Origin: Zoogloea sp.
Lineage (GTDB): Bacteria > Pseudomonadota > Gammaproteobacteria > Burkholderiales > Rhodocyclaceae
Direction of reading: 5' to 3'
Length of the DNA: 64,000 nt
NCBI GenBank assembly: GCA_023150095.1
Contig: JAKLLO010000003.1
Coordinates: 1-64,000 of the forward strand
Shown: in pieces, positions 33,728 through 41,095 of the stretch
Layout: each line of letters begins with the position of its first letter
How positions within the stretch are numbered: position 1 is the stretch's first letter
Notes under the pieces: generated by a model
The model's input: only the letters and a program-made list of their open reading frames with translations
Told to the model about the DNA's origin: nothing
The model's database searches: none
Position numbers and translations under genes: made by a program

Positions 33728-34449
33728 GCCTCCTTGCGGGCGGGCAGCGGGTGCAGGTTGGCGTTGGTCTTGCGCACCCGGCCGCCGGTGACGAGGTAGG
33801 CGTGCAGATCATGGGCGAAGTGCTTGAGGCGGGCCAGGATCTCCTTGTTGCCGCGCACCAGGGCGTTGTAGCCCAGCACCGCCGGGATCGCCACGGCCAG
33901 GCCGCCGGCGGTCATCACCAGGGATTCGCCCACCGGGCCGGCCACCTGATCCAGCGTCGCCTGACCGGCGGCGCCGATGCCCACCAGGGCGTGGTAGATG
34001 CCCCACACCGTGCCGAACAGCCCGATGAACGGGGCCGTGCTGCCCACCGAGGCGAGGATCGACAGGCCCGCCTGGAGCCGGCCGGTGGTGTCGTCGATGG
34101 ACTGGCGCAGGGTGCTGGTGAGCCAGTCGTTGAGGCCCAGCACGCCGTGCAGCTCGTCCCGGTGGCTGGTGTGGTGGCTGACCGCCTCGGTGCCGCGGTG
34201 GGCCAGATCGTGGAAGGGGTTGTCCGCCGAATGGGGCGTGAGTGCGGCCATGCCGGCCTCGAAGCTGGTGGCGTGCCAGAAGGCCTTGGCGCCACTGCTC
34301 ATGCGGCGCAGGGCGAACAGCTGCCAGGCCTTGACGATGATCACCGACCAGGACGCCAGCGACATGATGACCAGCATCACGGCCACAGCGTGGGAGACGC
34401 CGTCGCCCTGGGCCCAGATGCGGGCCAGGCTGAAGGTGGATTCGTTCAT
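33724..34449 (-). CDS. exbB: Biopolymer transport protein ExbB
   Basis: ExbB/TolQ/MotA family proton channel, 241 residues, with three membrane helices (about 19-40, 130-155 and 175-197). The conserved LASVGSTAPFIGLFGTVWGIYHAL and the helix-3 block SLVMTAGGLAVAIPAVLGYN are present. It forms the pentameric stator around ExbD. A good ribosome site (GAAAGGAACC) precedes the start. Eleven bases separate it from tonB. Confidence 0.93.
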   Translation of the reverse strand: MNESTFSLARIWAQGDGVSHAVAVMLVIMSLASWSVIIVKAWQLFALRRMSSGAKAFWHATSFEAGMAALTPHSADNPFHDLAHRGTEAVSHHTSHRDELHGVLGLNDWLTSTLRQSIDDTTGRLQAGLSILASVGSTAPFIGLFGTVWGIYHALVGIGAAGQATLDQVAGPVGESLVMTAGGLAVAIPAVLGYNALVRGNKEILARLKHFAHDLHAYLVTGGRVRKTNANLHPLPARKEA

Positions 34450-34460
34450 GGAGGTTCCTT

Positions 34461-35231
34461 TCAGGAGGCGGAAGTTAAAGTGAAGTCGATGGGCACCTTG
34501 ACCGCGCCGGCCACGGGCTGGTCGCCCTGGCGGGCCGGCACGAAGCGCCAGCTGCGCAGCACGGTGTCGCGGGCACTCTCGTCGAGCCGCGGGAAGCCGC
34601 TGCTCTTGACGACGGTGACGTCGGTGGGCTTGCCGTCGGCGCCCACCTGGACGCGCAGGAGCACGCGGCCTTCCTCGCCCATGCGCTTGGCGGCGCTGGG
34701 GTAAGGCGGCAGCGGATTGGAGAGGTAGGCGGCGTCGAAGCGTGGCGGCACCACCGCGACTGGCGCGGGGGCTGCCGCGGCGGCCGGAGCCGCCGGAGCA
34801 GACGGTGCCGCGGGCGCGGCGGCGGCGCTGGTTGCGGCGGTATTGCTGGCCACCGGGGCCGAGGTGATCACCGGATTGTCGGTGGCGCGGGCCTGGGGGG
34901 CGGGCTTCGGCTGGGGTTTGGGCGGCGTGGGTTCCTTCGGCAGGGGTTGCGGCTTGGGCTGTGGCTTGGGTTCGGGTGTCGGTGCTTCGGGGGTTGCGAG
35001 GCTGACGGTGATGCTCGCCTGGGGGGGCGTGACGGGAGGCGCGAACTGGCTGACAGCCACGGTGAGTGCGGCCAGCAGGCCGCCATGGAGCAGCACGGCA
35101 ACCGCAATGCCCGCGCTGTTGCGGCGCAGGGTGGACGGCGGCAGCGGGCGGGGCAGGGCCAGGAAGGGCGCGGGCAGGCCCGGGTGCTCAGGCGGGTCGG
35201 CCGGCGGCGACGCCAGGGGGGCGGCAGTCAT
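34461..35231 (-). CDS. tonB: Energy transducer TonB
   Basis: TonB protein of 256 residues. One N-terminal membrane helix (about 41-62, AGIAVAVLLHGGLLAALTVAV), a Pro/Lys/Glu-rich spacer (PEPKPQPKPQPLPKEP) followed by an Ala-rich stretch, and the C-terminal TonB domain (YPSAAKRMGEEGRVLLRVQV, SSGFPRLDESARDTVLRSW). It links ExbBD to outer-membrane receptors such as the one at 44832. The open frame runs upstream to 35396 but the ATG at 35231 has a ribosome site (CTGGAGATC) and gives the expected short cytosolic N-terminus. The Fur box upstream indicates iron control. Confidence 0.93.
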   Translation of the reverse strand: MTAAPLASPPADPPEHPGLPAPFLALPRPLPPSTLRRNSAGIAVAVLLHGGLLAALTVAVSQFAPPVTPPQASITVSLATPEAPTPEPKPQPKPQPLPKEPTPPKPQPKPAPQARATDNPVITSAPVASNTAATSAAAAPAAPSAPAAPAAAAAPAPVAVVPPRFDAAYLSNPLPPYPSAAKRMGEEGRVLLRVQVGADGKPTDVTVVKSSGFPRLDESARDTVLRSWRFVPARQGDQPVAGAVKVPIDFTLTSAS

Positions 35232-35571
35232 GTCGATCTCCAGTCGGATGTTTCCTGGCTGGCTTGCGACACGCCCCGGAGGCTGCGCTGGCTGGCTGGG
35301 TATTGCAAGCTTGCGGCATGCAGATGCCGGATTGCAAATGAGAATGATTGCTATTTTATGAAGATGCCCCCTCCACGTCAAGATGTTGCGGTGCACAGTC
35401 CTCCTTGCCGCCGATCCCCAGGAAAAGGCGTGGCTTGCGCTGAAGTGGGCGACCGCCGAAAACCAGAGGGCGTCAGGGGTGCGCGCGTGGTCCTGGCTTC
35501 CGCGAGACGGAAACCGGGCTATGAAGCCGCGGGATATCCGCTGGCCGCGTTGTGGCGGACCGCTGGTGGCA
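35232..35571. other. Intergenic region between the zinc operon and tonB
   Basis: 340 bases without a convincing gene. It contains the Fur box at 35336-35357 close to tonB. The rest (35360-35571) has high GC content, open frames only as shadows, and no clear hairpin terminator for the upstream zinc operon. Confidence 0.6.
35336..35357 (-). promoter_or_regulatory. Fur box upstream of tonB
   Basis: The plus-strand sequence AAATGAGAATGATTGCTATT matches the classic iron-box pattern (GATAATGATAATCATTATC type, with the common TGAGAATGATT half). It sits about 105 bases before the tonB start in an AT-rich patch, where a promoter would be covered by Fur under iron-replete conditions. Confidence 0.8.
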
Positions 35572-36174
35572 TCAGCGGCGAGGGGCCGCGGGCCGCACGT
35601 AGGCTTCGGTCAGGTCGCTGGTGATCCGGTAGCTGGCCATGCCCATGCCGGTTTCGCTGCGATGAAGGGTGAGGGTGCCGCTGACCCAGATCGGGTCCAT
35701 GGTACTGAGCCCACGCACGGGCCGGCGGGTGAGCACGTGGATCATCTGGTTGGATGGCGGCGGTGGAACGTGGATGCAGGCGCCAAAGTAGGGCACCAGC
35801 AGGTATTCGGTGGTCAGTTCGCCACGCCGCTCAAGGGGAATCGCGAAGCCGGGGAGCCGGACGCGCTGGCCATGGAGGCTGTTGTCCACCGGCGCGTCGC
35901 GCCAGGCCTGCTTGATCCGTTCGAGGGCTTCGGTGGCGCGGGGGTCGTTGTCGCCGAGTCTGGAGAAGTCCATGCCCTTGAAGGCGGCCATCGGATTCCA
36001 GCCCTTGGGCAGGAGGTCGTTCCAGGTGATCTCCCGGTAGCGGGCGTCGTTTCCGGCATTGGCGCTGCGCAGCCGCTCACCCACCTGGAAGGCTGCCCTG
36101 GGGGCGTCCGCCTGGGCGTGTGCGGGCTGGCAGAGGGGCAGCAGGGCGAGGAGGACAGCGAACAGGCGGTTCAT
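35572..36174 (-). CDS. DUF3299 periplasmic protein, zinc-operon member
   Basis: Exported DUF3299 protein of 200 residues. Signal peptide MNRLFAVLLALLPLCQPAHA, then the family blocks ITWNDLLPKGWNPM, RLPGFAIPLE and LLVPYFGACIHVPPPPSNQ. The Cys-Ile-His of that last block is a possible metal site. No enzymatic role is established. It is the last gene of the Zur-linked operon, 9 bases after the permease. DUF3299 proteins with an FtsX-type permease and ATPase also occur, as I recall, in the Zur-regulated zrg zinc-uptake cluster of Vibrio cholerae, which supports a role in zinc acquisition. Confidence 0.85.
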   Translation of the reverse strand: MNRLFAVLLALLPLCQPAHAQADAPRAAFQVGERLRSANAGNDARYREITWNDLLPKGWNPMAAFKGMDFSRLGDNDPRATEALERIKQAWRDAPVDNSLHGQRVRLPGFAIPLERRGELTTEYLLVPYFGACIHVPPPPSNQMIHVLTRRPVRGLSTMDPIWVSGTLTLHRSETGMGMASYRITSDLTEAYVRPAAPRR

Positions 36175-36183
36175 CGGGAGACC

Positions 36184-37470
36184 TTAAAGCCGGGGGATCA
36201 GGCCGTCGGCCAGCGACATCCGGCTGGCGCGCCAGCCGGGCAGCAGGCTTGCCAGGAAGCCGGTGACGAGCACGGTGGCGATGAGCTGCAGCTCGTCGGC
36301 CGAGAAGGCGTTGTGCGTCAGGTCAACGCCCAGGTGGGCGGTGAGCCACGGGGCGAGCAGGCGGCTGGCGCCGTCGACCAGGGCGAGGCCCAGGAGCAGC
36401 CCGGCCACGGTGAGCGCGAGCCCCTCCATCGCCAGCAAGGCCGCGATGTGCCGGGGGCCGGCACCCACCGAACGGAGAACGGCGAGTTCCCTGCGCCGCT
36501 CGCCAAGCCCGGCCAGGATGACCGCCGTCAGGCCGCAGAGCCCGACGCCCACCACCAGCCAGCCAATGCCCCGGAGGAGCCGCTCGGCGCCGCCGATCAG
36601 TTGCCAGAGCTCATCCATCGCCAGCCCGGGCAGGATGGCCATCAGGGCTTCATCGTGGAAGTCGGCCACCTGGCGCTGGAAACGGAAGATGTCGGTGCGC
36701 TGGTGCAGGCCGATGAGTACGGCGTCGAGGGTCTTGGGGGTGAGGTCGAACTTGATGGCCATCTCCGGCGGGATGTGCAGGCCGGGTACCGGGGCGCCGC
36801 CTTGCCAGTCGAGATGGAGGGCTTCAAGGGATTCGAGGCTGACATGCACCGTCCGGTCGGTGGGGGTGCCGGTGGGCGCGAGGATGCCGACGATGCGGAA
36901 GGGCTTGTCGGCGTGGGTGTTGCCGGTGGTGCCGTGGTCGTCGTGATCGTCCAGGTGGCCGCTGCCGTGGTGGAGGGTGATCGTGTCGCCGAGGGCGTAG
37001 GTCAGCCGTCTGGCGACCTCGGCCCCCACGACGGCCTCGAAGGGCCCGGCGAAAGGCTGGCCGTCGGTGAAGCGCAGGGGCTGACGATCGCCGTGGCGCA
37101 GATGCCGGAACAATGCGGGCGTGGTGCCCAGCACCGGGTAGCCCCGGTGGGTGTCGCCCAGGGCCAGTGGAACGCTCCAGGCAACCAGCGGGTCGGCGGC
37201 CAGGGTCTGGTAGCTGCGCCAGCGCAGGGTGTGCGTCGCCTCGCCCAGGTGAAACACGGCGTGCAGGAGTAGCTGAACCGGGCTGCCCCGGGGGCCGACG
37301 ACGAGATCGACACCCGCAACGGCCTGGTCGAAGCCGTGCTGGGCGGCGTCCCGCGCCCGGGTGACGGTGATGAGCAGCGTCACCGCGAGGGCGACGGAGA
37401 GGACCGACAGGGCCAGGGTGCCACGGCGGTTCCAGGCGCTGGCAAGGCCAAGGAGGAGCAGTGCCTTCAT
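36184..37470 (-). CDS. FtsX-type ABC permease with His-rich loop
   Basis: MacB/FtsX-family permease of 428 residues with four membrane helices: one near the N-terminus (about 17-37) and three C-terminal (about 292-320, 340-372, 390-415). The large periplasmic domain contains a His/Asp-rich stretch, LHHGSGHLDDHDDHG followed by NTHADKP (about 171-195), a plausible zinc-binding site. It pairs with the ATPase at 37467-38138 (starts overlap, ATGA). Proteins of this fold move lipoproteins or small molecules or act mechanically rather than as classical importers, so the transport direction is open. The longer open frame to 38166 is not coding. Confidence 0.85.
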   Translation of the reverse strand: MKALLLLGLASAWNRRGTLALSVLSVALAVTLLITVTRARDAAQHGFDQAVAGVDLVVGPRGSPVQLLLHAVFHLGEATHTLRWRSYQTLAADPLVAWSVPLALGDTHRGYPVLGTTPALFRHLRHGDRQPLRFTDGQPFAGPFEAVVGAEVARRLTYALGDTITLHHGSGHLDDHDDHGTTGNTHADKPFRIVGILAPTGTPTDRTVHVSLESLEALHLDWQGGAPVPGLHIPPEMAIKFDLTPKTLDAVLIGLHQRTDIFRFQRQVADFHDEALMAILPGLAMDELWQLIGGAERLLRGIGWLVVGVGLCGLTAVILAGLGERRRELAVLRSVGAGPRHIAALLAMEGLALTVAGLLLGLALVDGASRLLAPWLTAHLGVDLTHNAFSADELQLIATVLVTGFLASLLPGWRASRMSLADGLIPRL

Positions 37471-38138
37471 GGGGGCAGGAGATGGATGTTGCGGTCGAAC
37501 AGGGGCGCCAGGCGCGGGTCGTGACTGACGAAGAGGAGGGTGGCGCCGCAGGCGGCGATCTCCTGCATCAGCAGCGCGATGAAGTCTTGCTGGCGCCGGG
37601 CGTCGAGGGCCGAGGTGGGTTCGTCGGCGAGCACCAGGGCGGGTTGTCCGATCAGGGCGCGGGCGGCGGAGACGCGCTGCTGCTGGCCCACCGACAGGTT
37701 TGCCGCAGGGCGTCGGGCCAGGGCCGGGTCCAGGTCCAGGGCGGCCAGCAGGCGGCGGGCTTCGGCAACGGGGCTGGCGCCGGCCCGGGTCCGTCGCCTG
37801 GTCGAGAATCGACAAGGCAGGAGCACGTTGTCGAGGACCGACAGGTAGGGGATCAGGTTGAACTGCTGGAAGATGAAACCGGTGTGGTCCACACGGAACC
37901 GATCCCGGGCGTGGGGATGAAGCCGGTCGAGGGGCTGACCGAGCACTTCGAGCTGGCCGGTGTCGGGTGGCATGACACCGCCGATCAGGTTGAGCAGGGT
38001 GCTCTTGCCGGCGCCGCTGTCCCCCTGGATGAACAGGCGTTCGCCCCGGGGCACGTCCAGGGAGGCCAGCGTGAGGCATGGCGCCGGGCTGCCCGGCCAC
38101 GTGAAGCGCAGATCGCGGATGCGGATTGCGGCTTCCAT
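37467..38138 (-). CDS. ABC transporter ATP-binding protein, zinc operon
   Basis: ATPase of 223 residues of the LolD/MacB type. Walker A is GDSGAGKST, Q-loop FIFQQFNL, a signature written LSVGQQQR rather than LSGGQQQR, Walker B ALVLADEPTSALD, and H-loop FVSHDPRL. The N-terminal ATG at 38138 gives the usual MEAAIRIRDLRFTW. It energises the permease encoded immediately downstream. It sits 5 bases after the DUF1826 gene in the Zur-linked operon. Confidence 0.9.
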   Translation of the reverse strand: MEAAIRIRDLRFTWPGSPAPCLTLASLDVPRGERLFIQGDSGAGKSTLLNLIGGVMPPDTGQLEVLGQPLDRLHPHARDRFRVDHTGFIFQQFNLIPYLSVLDNVLLPCRFSTRRRTRAGASPVAEARRLLAALDLDPALARRPAANLSVGQQQRVSAARALIGQPALVLADEPTSALDARRQQDFIALLMQEIAACGATLLFVSHDPRLAPLFDRNIHLLPP

Positions 38139-38143
38139 CGGGC

Positions 38144-38791
38144 CTACCACATGCCGTCGAGGGCAAGCACCACCCGGGGCAGGGCCTCTGCCGGGACGGC
38201 CGGCGAGCGGTGGATCACGCCCCGGGCGCCGTTGCCTTGCCACAGGCTGCCCTTGAGGAGGGCGACGGCAAAGGTGGGGATGGCTTCGACACGGGTGTCC
38301 GGCGCAAACAGGCCGGAGTGCGTATCGGGCAGTCCGCCCGAGCCGCTGCCAAGCTTGCTGCGGTCGACGCCGGCATCCGCGATCCACTCGGTGCCCGGCC
38401 CGCGATAGGTGCACAGCAGCCGGATGCCGACCCGGTCCACGTGCAGGCGCGGGCACATGGCCCCGGTGATGACCTCGAGACGAAGCGCAATCTGCGGGCA
38501 GTCGAGGAGATCGCCCAGCAGTTCGGCGAGCCGGGCCATGTCGCGTGCGAGGGCGTCGCGCCCGGCGCCGGCGGGCAGATCGGAAAGATCGGGGCGTTCG
38601 CCGGGGGCGAGGCTGGTGCGCATGCCGCGGCCGAGCCCGTCGCGGTTGGCTTCGAGGTAGGCGACGATGGCGGGATCGGCCGGGCGCTGCCAGACGGCGA
38701 GCTGGACCTCGGGCTCGAAGATGTCGATGAGTGTTCCGGGCGTTGTGCCGAGGAGGGTGTGGCGGCTTTCGGGTGTGGGGCGGGCGTTCAT
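38144..38791 (-). CDS. DUF1826 protein
   Basis: DUF1826 family, 215 residues, cytosolic, with no membrane segment. Contains RPADPAIVAYLEAN, ALRLEVITGAMCPRLHVDRVGIRLLCTYRGPGTEW and HRSPAVPAEALPRVVLALD. The Cys/His-containing core (CPRLHVD) could bind metal or a cofactor. This family is found next to COG0523 zinc chaperones and Zur targets, which agrees with its place here; the function is unknown. It overlaps the queD-like stop by four bases (ATGA). Confidence 0.85.
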   Translation of the reverse strand: MNARPTPESRHTLLGTTPGTLIDIFEPEVQLAVWQRPADPAIVAYLEANRDGLGRGMRTSLAPGERPDLSDLPAGAGRDALARDMARLAELLGDLLDCPQIALRLEVITGAMCPRLHVDRVGIRLLCTYRGPGTEWIADAGVDRSKLGSGSGGLPDTHSGLFAPDTRVEAIPTFAVALLKGSLWQGNGARGVIHRSPAVPAEALPRVVLALDGMW

Positions 38792-39195
38792 GGGTGGACG
38801 GGCTCCGGATGAGGCTGGGGGTGAGCGACGCGGGGGCTGCCGGCAAAGCTGCAGGCGTCGCCGCTGAGGTCGCGGCTGACCGCGACCCGGTGCAGGCCGG
38901 GCAGGGCCGGGGCGAGCTGGCGCCACAGGAAGCTGCACAGATTTTCGAGGGTGGCCGGGCCGAGATCGGGGATGTCGTCGAGGAAGCGGTGGTCGAGGCT
39001 GTCGCGGGCGCCGGCCAGGATGGTGTCGAGGTGGCCCAGGTCGATGAGCATGCCGGTGGCGGGGTCGGGAGTGCCGCTCAGGGTGACGGTGGCCCGGTAG
39101 CTGTGGCCGTGGATGCGTCGGCTGCCCTCGGCGTGGATATCCCGCCGGAGGGTGTGGGCGGCTTCGAAGATGAAGGAGCGGGAGAGTTCGTGCAT
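38788..39195 (-). CDS. queD2: QueD-like 6-pyruvoyl-tetrahydropterin synthase homologue lacking the catalytic Cys
   Basis: PTPS/QueD fold protein of 135 residues. Zinc ligands H14 (EAAHTL), H29 and H31 (IHGHSY) are kept, and LDHRFLDD keeps the Asp-His pair. The catalytic Cys of E. coli QueD (four residues before the HGH His) is Ser25 here, and the C-terminal Glu position aligns with Asp. Standard queuosine-precursor synthesis may therefore be weak, absent or altered. It sits in the Zur operon, where zinc-linked QueD paralogues are known. Alternatives are a different pterin-type activity or a zinc-sparing or storage role. Confidence 0.8.
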   Translation of the reverse strand: MHELSRSFIFEAAHTLRRDIHAEGSRRIHGHSYRATVTLSGTPDPATGMLIDLGHLDTILAGARDSLDHRFLDDIPDLGPATLENLCSFLWRQLAPALPGLHRVAVSRDLSGDACSFAGSPRVAHPQPHPEPVHP

Positions 39196-39200
39196 GGCGT

Positions 39201-40532
39201 TCAGCGGTCGAATTCGAGGGCCTGGCCGTGGCAGTCGGGCTGGAGGATGCCGTCGTACCAGGCGAGCTGGCCGGAGACGACGGTGGCGCGTACCCGGGAG
39301 CGGAAGCGCCGGCCGGCGAAGGGCGTCCAGTTGCAGCGGCTCAGGATGGGGTCGTCGTCCACGGCCCGGGGCTGGTCGGCCACCAGCGCCAGATCGGCCC
39401 AGTAGCCTTCCCGCAGGTAGCCGCGCTCGCGGATCTGAAACAGGTCGGCCACGGCGTGGCTGCAGCGGGTGACCAGGGTGGGGAGCGCCAGCAGCCGGTC
39501 GTGTACCAGTTCCATCAGCGCGGGCAGGGCGTGCTGGACGAGGGGCAGGCCGGAGGGGGCTGCGGCGTAAGGGGCGGCTTTCTCTTCCCGGGTGTGGGGG
39601 GCGTGATCGGTGCCGATCACGTCGATGCGCCCGCTGGCCACGGCGGCGCGCAGGGCGTCCCGGTCGGCGCGGGTCTTTACTGCGGGGTTGCACTTGAGGT
39701 GACTGCCCAGGGCCGGGTAGTCGGTGTCGTCGAAGAGAAGGTGGTGGATGCAGGCTTCGGCGGTGATCCGTTTGCCTGCCAGCGGGCCCTCGTCGAAGAG
39801 TTCGAGCTCCCGCGCGGTGGACAGGTGCAGCACGTGCAGCCGTGTGCCGTGGCGGCGGGCGAGCGCCACGGCCAGTGACGAGGAGCGGTAGCAGGCTTCT
39901 GCGCTGCGGATCTGCGGGTGGGCGTCGAAGGGGACGGCGGCGCCATGGCGGGCGTGCCACAGGGCTTCGTTGGCGAGAATGGTGGGGGTGTCTTCGCAGT
40001 GGGCGAGGAGGAGGGTGGGCGCACAGGCGAACAGGCGTTCGAGCACGACCGGGTCATCCACCAGCATGTCGCCGGTGGAGGCGCCCATGAATACCTTGAT
40101 GCCGGCGATGCGGCGGGGGTCGGCGCTGGCGACCGCGTCCAGGTTGTGGGTGGAGACGCCCAGGTGGAAGGCGTAGTTGGCACGGCTCCCGGCGGCGGCG
40201 AGGGCGCGCTTGGTGTCCACGGCGGCCATGTCGAGGGTTGGCGGGCGGGTGTTGGGCATGTCCATGAAGCTGGTGATGCCCCCCGCGACGGCCGCGGCCG
40301 ACTCGCTGGCGATGCAGCCCTTGTGGGTGAGTCCGGGCTCGCGGAAGTGCACCTGGTCGTCGATCATGCCGGGCAGCAGCCAGGCTCCGGCGGCGTCGAT
40401 CTCGACATCGGCGCTGCGGTCGATGGCTCCGGCGATGTGCGCGATGCGGCCGTCGGCGACGAGCAGGTCAGCGTCGGTGATCCGGCCTTCGTTCACCAGC
40501 CGGGCGTTGCGGATGAGGATGTGTCGGGGCAT
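39201..40532 (-). CDS. pyrC: Dihydroorotase paralogue PyrC2
   Basis: Dihydroorotase-family amidohydrolase, 443 residues, converting carbamoyl-aspartate to dihydroorotate in pyrimidine synthesis. Visible site residues: IDDQVHFREPG (first His of the usual HxH is Gln), carbamylated Lys in GIKVFMGASTGDML, His in LLAHCED, His-His in ACIHHLLF, Asp in GTDHAPHT. This Gln variant is typical of the PyrC2 group that Zur induces as a back-up for the zinc enzyme. It lies 2 bases after the carbonic anhydrase gene. Confidence 0.88.
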   Translation of the reverse strand: MPRHILIRNARLVNEGRITDADLLVADGRIAHIAGAIDRSADVEIDAAGAWLLPGMIDDQVHFREPGLTHKGCIASESAAAVAGGITSFMDMPNTRPPTLDMAAVDTKRALAAAGSRANYAFHLGVSTHNLDAVASADPRRIAGIKVFMGASTGDMLVDDPVVLERLFACAPTLLLAHCEDTPTILANEALWHARHGAAVPFDAHPQIRSAEACYRSSSLAVALARRHGTRLHVLHLSTARELELFDEGPLAGKRITAEACIHHLLFDDTDYPALGSHLKCNPAVKTRADRDALRAAVASGRIDVIGTDHAPHTREEKAAPYAAAPSGLPLVQHALPALMELVHDRLLALPTLVTRCSHAVADLFQIRERGYLREGYWADLALVADQPRAVDDDPILSRCNWTPFAGRRFRSRVRATVVSGQLAWYDGILQPDCHGQALEFDR

Positions 40533-40534
40533 GG

Positions 40535-41095
40535 TTAGAACTCGTTCTGCAGCTTCTTGTACCCCTGGACCAGGGAGTGGTTGGTGCGCACGACGTCTTC
40601 CGAGAACTCGGTGGCCTGGGCGGTGACCCGGGGCATGGCGGCCAGATCGGTGTGGGGGCCGATGCGTTCGGTGGAGGGCACGTAGAAGCCGGCGGGCAGG
40701 TCGGCGCCGTCCACCACCGCGTTGTGGCGCACCACGCAGCCGTCGCCGACCCGGCAGTTGAACAGCACGCTGTTGAAGCCGATGAAGACCCGGTCGCCCA
40801 CCGTGCAGGGGCCGTGCACGATGGAGCGGTGGGCGATCGAGGTGTGCTGCCCGATGGTGACCGCGGCGCCGGATTTGGAGTGGATCACCACTCCGTCCTG
40901 GATGTTGGAGTGGGCGCCGATGCGGATCGGCTGCATGTCGCCGGTGGCGTCCACCTCGTCGGCGCGGATCACCGCGTAGGGGCCGATGAAGACGTTCTCC
41001 TCGACGATGACCTTGCCGCACAGGATGGCGGTCTGGTCGACGTAGGCGGTCTCGTGGATCTGCGGCAGGTCGCCGCGGGGGTTCTTGCGGATCAT
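40535..41095 (-). CDS. Gamma-class carbonic anhydrase homologue
   Basis: Left-handed beta-helix (hexapeptide repeat) protein of 186 residues in the gamma carbonic anhydrase family. The three metal His occur in VVIHSKS and [11 protein letters not shown]. It contains [12 protein letters not shown] and [16 protein letters not shown]. Gamma enzymes can use iron or other metals, so this could replace zinc-dependent beta enzymes during zinc shortage. P. aeruginosa has a Zur-regulated homologue beside pyrC2. The start overlaps the thrS2 stop (ATGA). The frame extends to 41434 but only the ATG at 41095 is plausible. Confidence 0.88.
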   Translation of the reverse strand: MIRKNPRGDLPQIHETAYVDQTAILCGKVIVEENVFIGPYAVIRADEVDATGDMQPIRIGAHSNIQDGVVIHSKSGAAVTIGQHTSIAHRSIVHGPCTVGDRVFIGFNSVLFNCRVGDGCVVRHNAVVDGADLPAGFYVPSTERIGPHTDLAAMPRVTAQATEFSEDVVRTNHSLVQGYKKLQNEF

